Origin: Martinezella lusitana
GTDB taxonomy: Bacteria; Pseudomonadota; Alphaproteobacteria; Rhizobiales; Rhizobiaceae
Reading direction: 5' to 3'
Assembly: GCF_900094565.1 (NCBI RefSeq)
Contig: NZ_FMAF01000022.1
Span: forward strand, 1 to 64,000
Length of the DNA stretch: 64,000 nt
How positions within the stretch are numbered: the first letter of the stretch is position 1; the number at the start of each line of letters is the position of its first letter. Shown piece after piece: positions 8,579 through 16,636 of this stretch. The notes under the pieces are model-generated. The model was not told the DNA's origin. It saw nothing but the letters and a program-made list of their open reading frames with translations, and did not search any database. The position numbers and the translations under genes are program-made.

Positions 8579-9553
8579 ATGCCTGCCCGCCACACGAAGG
8601 TGCTCATCATCGGCTCCGGCCCAGCCGGCTATACCGCCGCTGTCTATGCTGCGCGCGCAATGCTGCAGCCGGTCCTGATTGCCGGCCTGGAACAGGGCGG
8701 CCAGCTGATGATCACGACCGATGTCGAAAACTATCCGGGCTTTGCCGACCCGATCCAGGGACCCTGGCTGATGGAGCAGATGCTGCAGCAGGCCCAGCAT
8801 GTCGGCGCCGAGATCGTCAATGACCTCGTGACCGAGGTCGACACCAATCAGCGTCCTTTCCTCGCCCGCACCGACAGCGGCCAGGTCTGGACCGCCGACA
8901 CACTCATCATCGCGACCGGCGCCAAGGCGAAGTGGCTCGGCATCGAGAGCGAACAGCACTTCCAGGGCTTCGGCGTTTCCGCCTGCGCCACCTGCGACGG
9001 CTTCTTCTATCGCAACAAGGACGTGATCGTGGTCGGTGGCGGCAACAGCGCCGTCGAGGAAGCGCTCTATCTTTCCAACATCACCAAGTCGGTGACCTTG
9101 GTACACCGCCGCGATTCCTTCCGCGCCGAAAAGATCCTGCAGGAACGCCTGTTCGCCAAGCCGAACGTGAAGGTTCTCTGGAACACCGAAGTCGCTGAAA
9201 TCACGGGCACGCCGGCCAAGCCGCCGATGCCGCCATCGGTTTCAGGCGCACGCCTGCGCGATACGCGCACCGGTGCCGTCACCGATGTGGCGATCGACGG
9301 CATTTTCGTCGCCATCGGCCATGCGCCGGCGACCGAGCTTTTCAAGGGCAAATTGAAGCTCAAGGACAATGGCTACCTCTGGACCGCACCGGATTCGACG
9401 GCGACCAGCCTCGAAGGCATCTATGCCGCCGGCGACGTGACCGACGATACGTTCCGACAGGCGATCACCGCAGCGGGGATGGGCTGCATGGCCGCGCTTG
9501 AGGCGGAACGTTACTTGACTGGGCATATGCCCGTCGCCGTGGCTGCGGAGTGA
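8579..9553 (+). CDS. trxB: Thioredoxin reductase (NADPH)
   Basis: TrxB transfers electrons from NADPH through FAD and a redox disulfide to thioredoxin. The 324-residue protein has an N-terminal FAD loop (VLIIGSGPAGYTAAVYAARA), the active-site pair CATC at residues 136-139, the NADPH loop VVGGGNSAVEEALYL and the C-terminal FAD motif GIYAAGDVTDDTFRQAITAA. GAAAGGA lies directly upstream of ATG 8579; a TTG at 8564 extends the frame but falls in the ribosome-binding region. lsrB follows 23 bases downstream and is probably co-transcribed, which fits a shared role in redox control. Confidence 0.97.
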   Translation: MPARHTKVLIIGSGPAGYTAAVYAARAMLQPVLIAGLEQGGQLMITTDVENYPGFADPIQGPWLMEQMLQQAQHVGAEIVNDLVTEVDTNQRPFLARTDSGQVWTADTLIIATGAKAKWLGIESEQHFQGFGVSACATCDGFFYRNKDVIVVGGGNSAVEEALYLSNITKSVTLVHRRDSFRAEKILQERLFAKPNVKVLWNTEVAEITGTPAKPPMPPSVSGARLRDTRTGAVTDVAIDGIFVAIGHAPATELFKGKLKLKDNGYLWTAPDSTATSLEGIYAAGDVTDDTFRQAITAAGMGCMAALEAERYLTGHMPVAVAAE

Positions 9554-9576
9554 GGCAGCCGATGAGGGGAAGCGGC

Positions 9577-10473
9577 ATGCCATTGGACTGGGACAAGCTG
9601 CGTATTTTTCACGCGGCTGCCGAAGCGGGATCGTTCACGCATGCGGCGGATAAACTGCATCTGTCCCAATCCGCCATCAGTCGGCAGGTCAGCGCGCTGG
9701 AGCAGGATGTCGGCATCAAGCTCTTTCATCGCCATGCGCGCGGCCTCATTCTGACCGAACAGGGAGAGTTGCTCTACCGCACCGCACATGATGTTCTGCT
9801 GAAGCTCGAGACGGTCAAGATGCAACTGACCGAAACGACCGACAAGCCGAGCGGCAAGCTGCGCGTGACGACGACGGTCGGCCTTGGCCAGGGCTGGCTG
9901 ACCGACAAGATCCAGGAATTCCTGCAGCTCTATCCGGATATGCAGATCCAGCTCATCCTCGACAACGAGGAGCTGGACGTGAACATGCGCCATGCGGATT
10001 GCGCCATCCGCCTGCGGCAGCCGCAGCAGTCGGACCTGATCCAGCGCAAGCTCTTCACCGTGCATATGCACGTCTATGCGGCCCCCTCCTACATCAATCG
10101 CCACGGCGAGCCGCAATCGGTCGAGGATCTGGACGAGCATCGCATCATCAGCTTCGGCGAGCCGGCGCCGAATTACCTGCTCGACGTCAACTGGCTGGAG
10201 ATCGCCGGACGCTCTTCCGACAACAAGCGCATACCGCATCTGCAGATCAACAGCCAGACCTCGATCAAGCGCGCCTGCCTGCTCGGCATCGGCATCGCCG
10301 TGCTGCCCGACTACATCGTCGGCCGGGATCCAGGCCTGATTCAACTTGCGATCAATGCGGATGTCCCGTCCTTCGATACATATTTCTGCTATCCTGACGA
10401 GATGAAAAATGCGGCTAAGCTCAAGGTTTTCCGAGATTTTATCGTCGCCAAGGCCCGGAACTGGAATTTCTAG
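9577..10473 (+). CDS. lsrB: LysR-family redox/envelope regulator LsrB
   Basis: A 298-residue LysR regulator whose sequence and position directly behind trxB match rhizobial LsrB. In S. meliloti that protein is needed for symbiosis, controls LPS genes and responds to oxidative stress. The N-terminal winged HTH spans about residues 5-65 (FTHAADKLHLSQSAISRQVS). The C-terminal substrate-binding-type domain covers about 92-290. Three cysteines are visible at residues 142, 234 and 271; cysteine chemistry is known to control the S. meliloti protein. The frame opens at a GTG overlapping trxB (9550), but ATG 9577 with GAGGGGA upstream fits the family N terminus MPLDWDKLRIF. Two AbcR-like sRNA genes follow. 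Confidence 0.9.
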   Translation: MPLDWDKLRIFHAAAEAGSFTHAADKLHLSQSAISRQVSALEQDVGIKLFHRHARGLILTEQGELLYRTAHDVLLKLETVKMQLTETTDKPSGKLRVTTTVGLGQGWLTDKIQEFLQLYPDMQIQLILDNEELDVNMRHADCAIRLRQPQQSDLIQRKLFTVHMHVYAAPSYINRHGEPQSVEDLDEHRIISFGEPAPNYLLDVNWLEIAGRSSDNKRIPHLQINSQTSIKRACLLGIGIAVLPDYIVGRDPGLIQLAINADVPSFDTYFCYPDEMKNAAKLKVFRDFIVAKARNWNF

Positions 10474-10596
10474 ATAAGGGTAAACTACTGATAACAAACT
10501 CTTTTTGAGACTAATATATCAGCCGCGCGTATGATGCATAGCTGATATGCACAAAATAGAGTTGAAGCCTGCCCATTTAACTACCATATCGCACAT

Positions 10597-10712
10597 AGCT
10601 GATGCACACGGTGGCTTTTCCTCCCAGTTCCACCGCATTGGCTGTTCCCCTCTGGAGGTTTTTGACCTTCATACCTATAGGGCCCTGGTTTACTCCGGTG
10701 GCCCTTTTTTTT
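10597..10712 (+). ncRNA. abcR: AbcR-type (alpha-r15) trans-acting sRNA, first copy
   Basis: Location (between lsrB and an arsR-type gene), tandem arrangement and sequence all match the AbcR1/AbcR2 pair of Rhizobiaceae. These are Hfq-dependent sRNAs that repress many ABC-transporter solute-binding-protein mRNAs. The copy holds CTCCCAG (from 10621) and CCCCTCTGG, the pyrimidine-rich unpaired regions that pair with target ribosome-binding sites. It ends in an intrinsic terminator: the stem GGGCC...GGCCC at 10680-10704 followed by eight T at 10705-10712. TTGAAG (10562-10567) and CCATAT (10584-10589) are plausible -35 and -10 elements, giving a start near 10597 and a transcript of about 116 nt. 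Which copy corresponds to AbcR1 or AbcR2 cannot be decided. Confidence 0.9.
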
Positions 10713-10798
10713 GCCTTTTTGGCGCTGACCCTGCAAACGCATAACTGCCATGCACAAAAAAGCATTGCGCACTGCACAAATTAGCATCATAACGCACA

Positions 10799-10916
10799 CA
10801 GCTGATGCACATGGTGGCTTTTCCTCCCAGTTCCACCGCATTGGCTGTTCCCCTCTGGAGGTTTTTGACCTTCATACCTATAGGGCCCTGGTTTACTCCG
10901 GTGGCCCTCTTTTTTT
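10799..10916 (+). ncRNA. abcR: AbcR-type (alpha-r15) trans-acting sRNA, second copy
   Basis: Second member of the tandem pair, nearly identical to the first across the transcribed part. It has the same CTCCCAG and CCCCTCTGG regions and the same terminator stem at 10883-10907. The T tract is interrupted by one C (10908-10916). Its upstream sequence is quite different from that of copy one (TTGCGC at 10765-10770, weak -10 candidates near 10785-10792). The two copies are therefore probably expressed under different conditions while acting on largely the same targets. The exact 5' end is inferred. Confidence 0.9.
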
Positions 10917-10980
10917 GCCCATTTTCTGAGCAGTCACCCTTGTTGCTATGCGGAAAATAATATCCCGCGTCGGTCTTGAT

Positions 10981-11000
10981 ATATCGAAAACCATCGATAC
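10981..11000. promoter_or_regulatory. Candidate ArsR operator
   Basis: ATATCGA (10981-10987) and TCGATAC (10994-11000) form an inverted repeat, followed closely by more ATATCG/CGATAT words up to about 11030. It lies 39 bases before the arsR start, where an autoregulatory ArsR-family operator is expected. Confidence 0.5.
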
Positions 11001-11038
11001 ATATATCGTCATTATTCGATATTCATGCGGTGAACACC

Positions 11039-11332
11039 ATGGACAAAAGCGAGATACTCAAGGCTTTGGCCCATCCGGCCAGGCTTGAAATCCTCAACCA
11101 CCTCAAGGATCCGCATACTCATTTCCCGACGCAGGAGCATCCGCTGGAACTGGGTGTCTGCGCCAGCCAGTTCGAGCGCTGCGGCCTGTCGCAATCCACC
11201 GTGTCGGCCCATCTGAGCACGCTGCACCGCGCCGGCCTGGTGACCACGCGACGGCTGGGCCAGTGGATTTTCTACAAGCGTAACGAGGAAACCATCGCCG
11301 AATTCCTCGACTCCCTGCAGAAGGAACTTTGA
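11039..11332 (+). CDS. ArsR-family transcriptional regulator
   Basis: A 97-residue winged-helix repressor: LKALAHPARLEILNHL (helix 1-2), then LSQSTVSAHLSTLHRAGLV (recognition helix), then RLGQWIFYKRNEE (wing). Cys41 and Cys48 flank the start of the recognition helix region (GVCASQFERCG). They are not arranged as the classical CxC metal site, so thiol-based sensing of electrophiles or oxidants is plausible. ATG 11039 is preferred over the upstream in-frame codon at 10976, which lies inside the operator region. The gene begins an operon with an MFS exporter (2-base gap) and an Old Yellow Enzyme. Confidence 0.88.
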   Translation: MDKSEILKALAHPARLEILNHLKDPHTHFPTQEHPLELGVCASQFERCGLSQSTVSAHLSTLHRAGLVTTRRLGQWIFYKRNEETIAEFLDSLQKEL

Positions 11333-11334
11333 AC

Positions 11335-12501
11335 ATGCCGCTTGCGCTCCTCGTTCTCGCGCTCAGCTCCTTCGCCATTGGCACGACCGAGTTTGTCATC
11401 ATGGGGCTGTTGCCCGAAGTGGCCTCGGACCTGTCCGTCACCATTCCGCAAGCCGGTTGGCTCGTCACCGGCTATGCGCTGGCAGTCGCCATCGGCGCGC
11501 CGATCATGGCGGTCTCGACCGCCCATCTGCGGCGGCGGTCGGCCCTGATCATGCTGATGGGCTTCTTCATTCTCGGCAATCTCCTTTGCGCCATAGCCCC
11601 GGGCTATTGGGTGCTGATGATCGCCCGGGTCGTTACCGCGCTTTGCCACGGTGCCTTCTTCGGCATCGGCTCGGTGGTCGCGGCAAGCCTGGTTGCGGAT
11701 GATCGCAAGGCTCGCGCCGTTGCGCTGATGTTCACCGGCCTGACGCTTGCCAACGTGCTCGGCGTCCCCCTCGGCACGGCTTTCGGCCAGGCCTTTGGCT
11801 GGCGTGCGCCGTTCTGGATCGTCTCTCTTCTTGGCGTCGCCTCGATCATCGGCCTCATCGCCGTACTGCCGAAGGGCGAAGAAGTACGTCAGGGCAACCT
11901 CGGACGCGAGATCTCGGCACTGCGCGGCACCGGCCTCTGGCTGTCATTGCTGACGACCGTGTTCTTCTCGGCAGCCATGTTCGCGCTCTTCACCTATATC
12001 GCCCCGATGCTGCGCGACGTCACCGGCGTCTCGCCGAACACCGTCACCTGGACGCTGTTGTCGATCGGCGTCGGCCTGACGATCGGCAATTTGATCGGCG
12101 GCAAGCTCGCCGACTGGCGCCTCGGCACGACGCTTGCCGGCGTCTTCATCGCGATCGCGGTGACATCGGCGATCTTCAGCATCACCATTCATTCCTTCAT
12201 CGGCGCTGAGATCACGCTGTTCCTGTGGGCGGCGGCAGCCTTTGCCGCCGTGCCTGCGCTGCAGATCAGCGTCGTCTCCTTCGGAAAGGACGCGCCGAAC
12301 CTGGTTTCAACCATCAATATCGGCGCCTTCAACACCGGCAACGCGCTCGGCGCCTGGGTCGGCGGCATGGTCATCGACCAAGGCTTTTCGCTCTCGCAGG
12401 TGCCGCTCGCCGGCTCGGCCATGGCGGTCCTCGGCCTCATCACCGTCTTGTTGACCTTCGCAGCCGCCCGCCCCAAGGGCGAGGCCCTCGCCTCGTCCTG
12501 A
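11335..12501 (+). CDS. MFS drug/metabolite exporter, DHA1/AraJ-like
   Basis: A 388-residue inner-membrane protein with about twelve hydrophobic segments. The DHA1 signatures are GTTEFVIMGLLPEVASDL in TM1 and a GYALAVAIGAPIMA segment in TM2. The family exports sugars, nucleosides, drugs or toxic metabolites by proton antiport. AAGGAAC precedes ATG 11335; a TTG two codons earlier overlaps the arsR stop. Being between arsR and an ene-reductase gene, it probably removes the compound, or its reduced product, to which ArsR responds. The substrate is not identifiable. Confidence 0.87.
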   Translation: MPLALLVLALSSFAIGTTEFVIMGLLPEVASDLSVTIPQAGWLVTGYALAVAIGAPIMAVSTAHLRRRSALIMLMGFFILGNLLCAIAPGYWVLMIARVVTALCHGAFFGIGSVVAASLVADDRKARAVALMFTGLTLANVLGVPLGTAFGQAFGWRAPFWIVSLLGVASIIGLIAVLPKGEEVRQGNLGREISALRGTGLWLSLLTTVFFSAAMFALFTYIAPMLRDVTGVSPNTVTWTLLSIGVGLTIGNLIGGKLADWRLGTTLAGVFIAIAVTSAIFSITIHSFIGAEITLFLWAAAAFAAVPALQISVVSFGKDAPNLVSTINIGAFNTGNALGAWVGGMVIDQGFSLSQVPLAGSAMAVLGLITVLLTFAAARPKGEALASS

Positions 12502-12542
12502 CAACTCCCCCTCTCCCGCCCCCTCATAAGAAAGGACGACCC

Positions 12543-13655
12543 ATGACCAAATTGTTCGAACCGACGAAACTTGGCGATATCTCCCTTGCCAACCGCATCG
12601 TCATGGCACCTCTCACGCGCAATCGTTCCCCGAATGCCGTGCCGAACGAACTCAACGTCAAGTACTATGCTCAGCGCGCCTCCGCCGGGTTGATCATCAC
12701 TGAAGCGACCGCAATCACCCATCAGGGTCAAGGCTACGCCAATGTACCGGGCCTCTACACCAAGGAAGCGCTCGACGGTTGGAAGAAGGTGACGGACGCA
12801 GTGCATGCCAATGGCGGCAAGATCGTCGTGCAGATGTGGCATGTCGGTCGCATCTCCCACACAACCCTTCAGCCGAACGGCGCCAAGCCGGTCTCCTCCA
12901 CCTCCAAGCGCGCTGAAACCTCGAAGACCTATCTGGTCAACAGCGACGGCACCGGCAGCTTTGCCGATGTCTCCGAGCCGCGTGCGCTCGAAACCTCGGA
13001 AATATCAGGCATTGTCGAGGATTATCGCAAGGCTGCCCGCGCCGCCATCGATGCCGGTTTCGATGGCGTCGAGATCCACGCCGCGAACGGCTATCTGATC
13101 GACCAGTTCCTGCGCGGCAATGTCAACGATCGCACCGATCAGTATGGCGGTTCGATCGAAAACCGCGGCCGCTTCCTCTTCGAAGTCGTCGATGCCATTA
13201 CCAGGGAAATCGGTGCCGGCCGCACGGCGATCCGCATCTCGCCGGTAACCGCGTCCGGTGATGCGAGCGATCCCGCTCCGCAGCAGCTGTTCACCTATGT
13301 GGTCGAGGGCCTGGCAAAGTTTGGCCTCGCCTACATCCATGTCGTTGAAGGCCAGACCGGCGGCAAGCGCGACTTCCTGTCCTTCGACTACGACGCCCTG
13401 CATGCAGCCTATAAGGCCGCAGGCGGCAAGGCTGGCTGGATGGTCAACAATGCCTATACCCGCGAGATGGCGATCGAGGCCGTCGACAGCGGCAAGGCCG
13501 ATGTCGTCGCTTTCGGCAAGCCGTTCATCTCCAATCCAGATCTTGTCCACCGCCTGAAGGAAGATGCTGCGCTGGCAACGTGGGACCAGGCGACGCTCTA
13601 TGGCGGCGGTGCAAAGGGCTATGCCGACTATCCGACGCTCGATGAGGCAGCCTGA
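12543..13655 (+). CDS. Old Yellow Enzyme ene-reductase (NemA-like)
   Basis: A 370-residue FMN-dependent NADPH oxidoreductase that reduces activated C=C bonds of quinones, maleimides and nitro compounds. The barrel starts LFEPTKLGDISLANRIVMAPLTRNRS. The active-site motif EIHAANGYLIDQFLR holds His179, Asn182 and Tyr184, and NVNDRTDQYGGSIENR is characteristic of the NemA branch. AAGAAAGGA precedes ATG 12543, 41 bases after the MFS stop. The in-frame open sequence upstream overlaps the MFS gene and is not used. A strong terminator follows at 13719. Confidence 0.93.
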   Translation: MTKLFEPTKLGDISLANRIVMAPLTRNRSPNAVPNELNVKYYAQRASAGLIITEATAITHQGQGYANVPGLYTKEALDGWKKVTDAVHANGGKIVVQMWHVGRISHTTLQPNGAKPVSSTSKRAETSKTYLVNSDGTGSFADVSEPRALETSEISGIVEDYRKAARAAIDAGFDGVEIHAANGYLIDQFLRGNVNDRTDQYGGSIENRGRFLFEVVDAITREIGAGRTAIRISPVTASGDASDPAPQQLFTYVVEGLAKFGLAYIHVVEGQTGGKRDFLSFDYDALHAAYKAAGGKAGWMVNNAYTREMAIEAVDSGKADVVAFGKPFISNPDLVHRLKEDAALATWDQATLYGGGAKGYADYPTLDEAA

Positions 13656-13718
13656 GCCGCAAGCGGCGCTTTCACGCGCAAGCACGCATCTCGGATTTAA
13701 TTCGATACCGACAAAGCA

Positions 13719-13748
13719 CCCTCGCGACGAAACGTTGCGAGGGTTTTT
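13719..13748 (+). terminator. Intrinsic terminator of the arsR-MFS-OYE operon
   Basis: CCCTCGC (13719-13725) pairs with GCGAGGG (13737-13743), extended by ACG/CGT around an AAA loop, then five T (13744-13748). It lies 63 bases after the OYE stop. Confidence 0.9.
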
Positions 13749-13842
13749 CCATTTCAAAGCTTGAAAACAGACACGGCACAACCGAGCTAAACAGGCATGC
13801 ACGCTTCAAAAGCATAATGCGCAGGTATAGCAAAGCCGATAC

Positions 13843-14646
13843 ATGTTTGATCCCTATATCGACCGTTGGTCGCTGACGCCGGACGGCGATCCCATCATTA
13901 CCCATTCGAGCCATCTGTTGCCGGTCCTCTGGCGGGACAAGCCCGCCATGCTCAAGATCGCGCTGCATGTCGATGAGAAGTTCCGCAATCGCGTGCTGCG
14001 CTGGTGGGACGGTGACGGCACGGCCTTCGTCTACGAGCATGATGACAATGCTGCGCTTATGGAGCGGGCGATCGGGTCAGGCTCGCTGCTCACCATGGCG
14101 ATACAGGGCGAAGACGACGAGGCGAGCCGGATCATGTGTCGCACGGCGGCAAGACTGCATGGGCCGAGGGCAAAGCCGCTTCCGTCTGATCTGGTACCTC
14201 TGGATCGCTGGTTCCGGGAGCTCGAACCGGCAGCGCGCATTCACGGCGGCATGCTCACCGCCTGCGCCGAGGTGGCCGCACGCCTTCTGGCGGATCAACG
14301 CGACCAGACCATATTGCACGGCGATATCCACCACGAGAATATTCTGGATTTCGGTTCCCGTGGCTGGCTCGCCATCGATCCCAAGCGGGTCTACGGCGAG
14401 CGCGGTTTCGACTTCGCCAATATCTTCTGCAATCCGGAGCTGCCGACCGTCACCAAACCGGGCCGCCTGCAACGGCAGTTGCCGATCGTTTGCGCCGAGG
14501 CAGGCCTCGAGCCGAAACGGCTGCTGCGATGGATCATCGCCTATGCGGGACTTTCGGCCGCCTGGTTCTTGAGCGACGGCGACACGAAGAACGCGGATTC
14601 GGATTTCACGGTCGCCGGTATTGCCTTTGCCGAGCTCAACGCCTGA
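13843..14646 (+). CDS. APH(6)/StrB-like phosphotransferase
   Basis: A 267-residue protein of the aminoglycoside/hydroxyurea antibiotic phosphotransferase superfamily. The catalytic loop LHGDIHHENIL gives Asp161 and Asn166, and AIDPKRVYGERGFDFAN gives the metal-binding Asp179. The N-terminal lobe retains MLKIA with the ATP lysine. The family phosphorylates streptomycin-like aminoglycosides at O6, but chromosomal members in soil bacteria often have no proven resistance role. It stands alone between two terminated units, and its stop is nine bases from the end of the convergent SDR gene. Confidence 0.82.
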   Translation: MFDPYIDRWSLTPDGDPIITHSSHLLPVLWRDKPAMLKIALHVDEKFRNRVLRWWDGDGTAFVYEHDDNAALMERAIGSGSLLTMAIQGEDDEASRIMCRTAARLHGPRAKPLPSDLVPLDRWFRELEPAARIHGGMLTACAEVAARLLADQRDQTILHGDIHHENILDFGSRGWLAIDPKRVYGERGFDFANIFCNPELPTVTKPGRLQRQLPIVCAEAGLEPKRLLRWIIAYAGLSAAWFLSDGDTKNADSDFTVAGIAFAELNA

Positions 14647-14655
14647 CGGCCGGCT

Positions 14656-15633
14656 TCATGCCGCCGGCAAGCAACCGATTGCTGCAAGGCTCGTCTTCAC
14701 GGCCTCATCGATCGGCGTGTGTGGCTCTTCGCCCAGCGCGGTCAGCAGCTTGTCATTTCTCATCTGCAACGGCACGTCCCACAGATAGCTCATTTCGCGC
14801 AGCTCCCGCATGAACGGCACGAAGGGAGCAGCCAGCGGCACCAGCCACCAGGGAAACACCTTGACCTTCACCGGATGCCCGAGCACGCGCCCCACGGCAT
14901 CGATCATCTGCCTGCCATCGCCATCCCAATGGCCGCGCATGTGATAGACAGCAAAGACAGGCAGCTCGTCGCCCTTCTCGATCAGGCGGATCATCGTCTC
15001 GGCGACATCGGGCAGGTAAGCCCATTGATGCCCGATACCGGACTTGCCTGGATAGGTTACGGAACGGATCGGTTTGCCGGGCGTCACCATCGCCTGTGAA
15101 AACCAGCTGTTGGCTCGGGTTCCGCCAAAGAAATCTCCCGCACGAACAATGATGACCGGCGTACCGCCCTCCTCCGCAGCCGCCCTCAGGCGCCGCTCCA
15201 TCTGCACGCGGATGGCGCCCTTGCGGGTTTTCGGGCGCTGCGCACTATCCTCGGTGACATTGGGAAAGACATCCGGGCCGAAATTATAGACCGTGCCCGG
15301 CAGCACGATCCGCGCGCCGACAGCCTTTGCGGCCGCGATGGTGTTATCAAGCATCGGCAATACGAGCTGTCCCCAGTTGCGATAGCCGGGTGGGTTGACG
15401 GCGTGCACGATGACATCGGCTCCCGCCGCAGCCTTCAAGACATCCTCGGCTCGCATGGCGTCACCCTGGATCCCGTCGAAGCGCGGCTGACGGCGAGCCG
15501 CCTCTGCCGCGTCGCGGTTCAGCGCGCGGATGCGCCAGCCGCGCGCGGCGAGCCCCTCGGCAACGGCGCCGCCGATGCCGCCGGTAGCGCCGAGTATCAA
15601 AGCGGTTTTCGTATTGTCTGTTTGGTTGCTCAT
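14656..15633 (-). CDS. NAD(P)-dependent epimerase/SDR-like protein
   Basis: A 325-residue extended short-chain dehydrogenase-like protein. The Rossmann loop is ALILGATGGIGGAVAEGLAARG near the N terminus, HAVNPPGY follows the fourth strand, and IVLPGTVYNFG precedes the region where a YxxxK would be expected. A canonical YxxxK was not found, so it may be an atypical SDR or NmrA-like protein. The start at 15633 (MSNQTDNTK) has GGAG at a proper distance; ATG 15639 is too close to it. It is transcribed divergently from a LysR gene, its likely regulator. The substrate is unknown. Confidence 0.8.
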   Translation of the reverse strand: MSNQTDNTKTALILGATGGIGGAVAEGLAARGWRIRALNRDAAEAARRQPRFDGIQGDAMRAEDVLKAAAGADVIVHAVNPPGYRNWGQLVLPMLDNTIAAAKAVGARIVLPGTVYNFGPDVFPNVTEDSAQRPKTRKGAIRVQMERRLRAAAEEGGTPVIIVRAGDFFGGTRANSWFSQAMVTPGKPIRSVTYPGKSGIGHQWAYLPDVAETMIRLIEKGDELPVFAVYHMRGHWDGDGRQMIDAVGRVLGHPVKVKVFPWWLVPLAAPFVPFMRELREMSYLWDVPLQMRNDKLLTALGEEPHTPIDEAVKTSLAAIGCLPAA

Positions 15634-15712
15634 TGTCATCTCCACTGGTTCGATGAGCCGATTATGCTGCGTGCGCCAAATAAACAAAATTGCCAAAAAA
15701 TCTGCAGATGTT

Positions 15713-15726
15713 ATACATGAATGTAT
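15713..15726. promoter_or_regulatory. Palindrome overlapping the LysR start codon
   Basis: ATACAT-GA-ATGTAT is a perfect 6+6 palindrome whose right arm runs into the first ATG (15725) of the LysR gene. It is 80 bases from the divergent SDR gene. Its position suits an autoregulatory LysR box. Confidence 0.5.
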
Positions 15727-16636
15727 GATGACACCTGAACCAAGTTGGGATTTTTATCGCACCTTCCTTGCCGTGCTGCAGCATGGTTCGCTGTCTGCAG
15801 CCGCGCGCGATCTCGGACTGACCCAGCCGACCATCGGTCGCCATATCGACGCGCTGGAAGATGCCGTTGGCGCCGAACTCTTCACGCGCTCGCAACAAGG
15901 CCTCATTCCGACCGATGCCGCCCTCGCCCTGAGGCCATACGCCGAGACGCTGGCCAGCACCACCGCCGCCTTGTTGCGCACGGCTTCGGGCTCGCGCGAC
16001 AAGGTGAGCGGCACGGTGCGCATCAGCGCCAGCGAAGTCATCGGCGCGGAGGTGTTGCCACCGATCCTTGCTGGGCTGCAGGCCAGCTACCCCGAGCTGA
16101 TCGTGGAGCTTTCCGCCTCCGATGCGGTGGAGGACCTTCTGCAGCGCGAGGCGGATATCGCCGTTCGCATGGTCGAACCGGCGCAGGAAGCTCTGCTCTC
16201 CCGCCATATCGGTGTCATCCCGCTCGGCTTCTTCGCCCATCACACTTATATCGAACGACACGGCAAACCCGAGAGCCTCGAAGACCTGCGTCGACACAAG
16301 CTGATCGGCTTCGATCGCCAGACGGCCTATATCAGGATGATGCTGAAGCGCTATCCCGTGTTCGACGGCGTCCCCTTCGTCTTTCGGTCCGACCATAGCA
16401 TTGCGCAGCATAACGCCCTGCGCGCAGGCATCGGAATCAGCTTCCTCCAGATACCTCTGGCAAGGCGCGAGAGAGACCTCGTGCGCCTGCTGCCCGAGAT
16501 CGAATTGCCGCTCGACACCTGGGTCGTCATGCATGAAAACCTGAAGACATCGCCGCGCTGCCGCGTGACGTTCGATGCGCTGGTCACCGGCCTGCTGAAC
16601 TATATCAAGGGTAACACCGCTGGAGAGCGAGCGTGA
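15725..16636 (+). CDS. LysR-family transcriptional regulator
   Basis: A 303-residue LysR protein. The N-terminal HTH is FLAVLQHGSLSAAARDLGLT with QPTIGRHIDALEDAVGAELF, followed by an effector domain from about residue 90 (GTVRISASEVIGAEVLPPIL). The frame is open much further upstream (to 15530), but that part overlaps the divergent SDR gene. ATG 15725 and ATG 15728 are adjacent and either could be used. It probably controls the divergent SDR gene. Its stop overlaps the GrpB-like gene by four bases. Confidence 0.9.
   Translation: MMTPEPSWDFYRTFLAVLQHGSLSAAARDLGLTQPTIGRHIDALEDAVGAELFTRSQQGLIPTDAALALRPYAETLASTTAALLRTASGSRDKVSGTVRISASEVIGAEVLPPILAGLQASYPELIVELSASDAVEDLLQREADIAVRMVEPAQEALLSRHIGVIPLGFFAHHTYIERHGKPESLEDLRRHKLIGFDRQTAYIRMMLKRYPVFDGVPFVFRSDHSIAQHNALRAGIGISFLQIPLARRERDLVRLLPEIELPLDTWVVMHENLKTSPRCRVTFDALVTGLLNYIKGNTAGERA

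Larger units (their letters stand above)
10590..10916 (+). repeat. Tandem direct repeat carrying two sRNA genes
   Basis: Bases 10590-10704 and 10793-10907 are the same sequence at an offset of 203 bases, with only two differences in 115 positions (at 10596 and 10609 of copy one). Sequence between and before the copies is unrelated. The repeat unit coincides with the two sRNA genes described separately. The near-identity suggests recent duplication or gene conversion. Confidence 0.95.

Noticed and set aside
10547..10875. Several short open frames inside the AbcR repeat
   Set aside because: They arise twice because the sequence is duplicated; the conserved structure is that of an sRNA with a terminator, not of a coding sequence.
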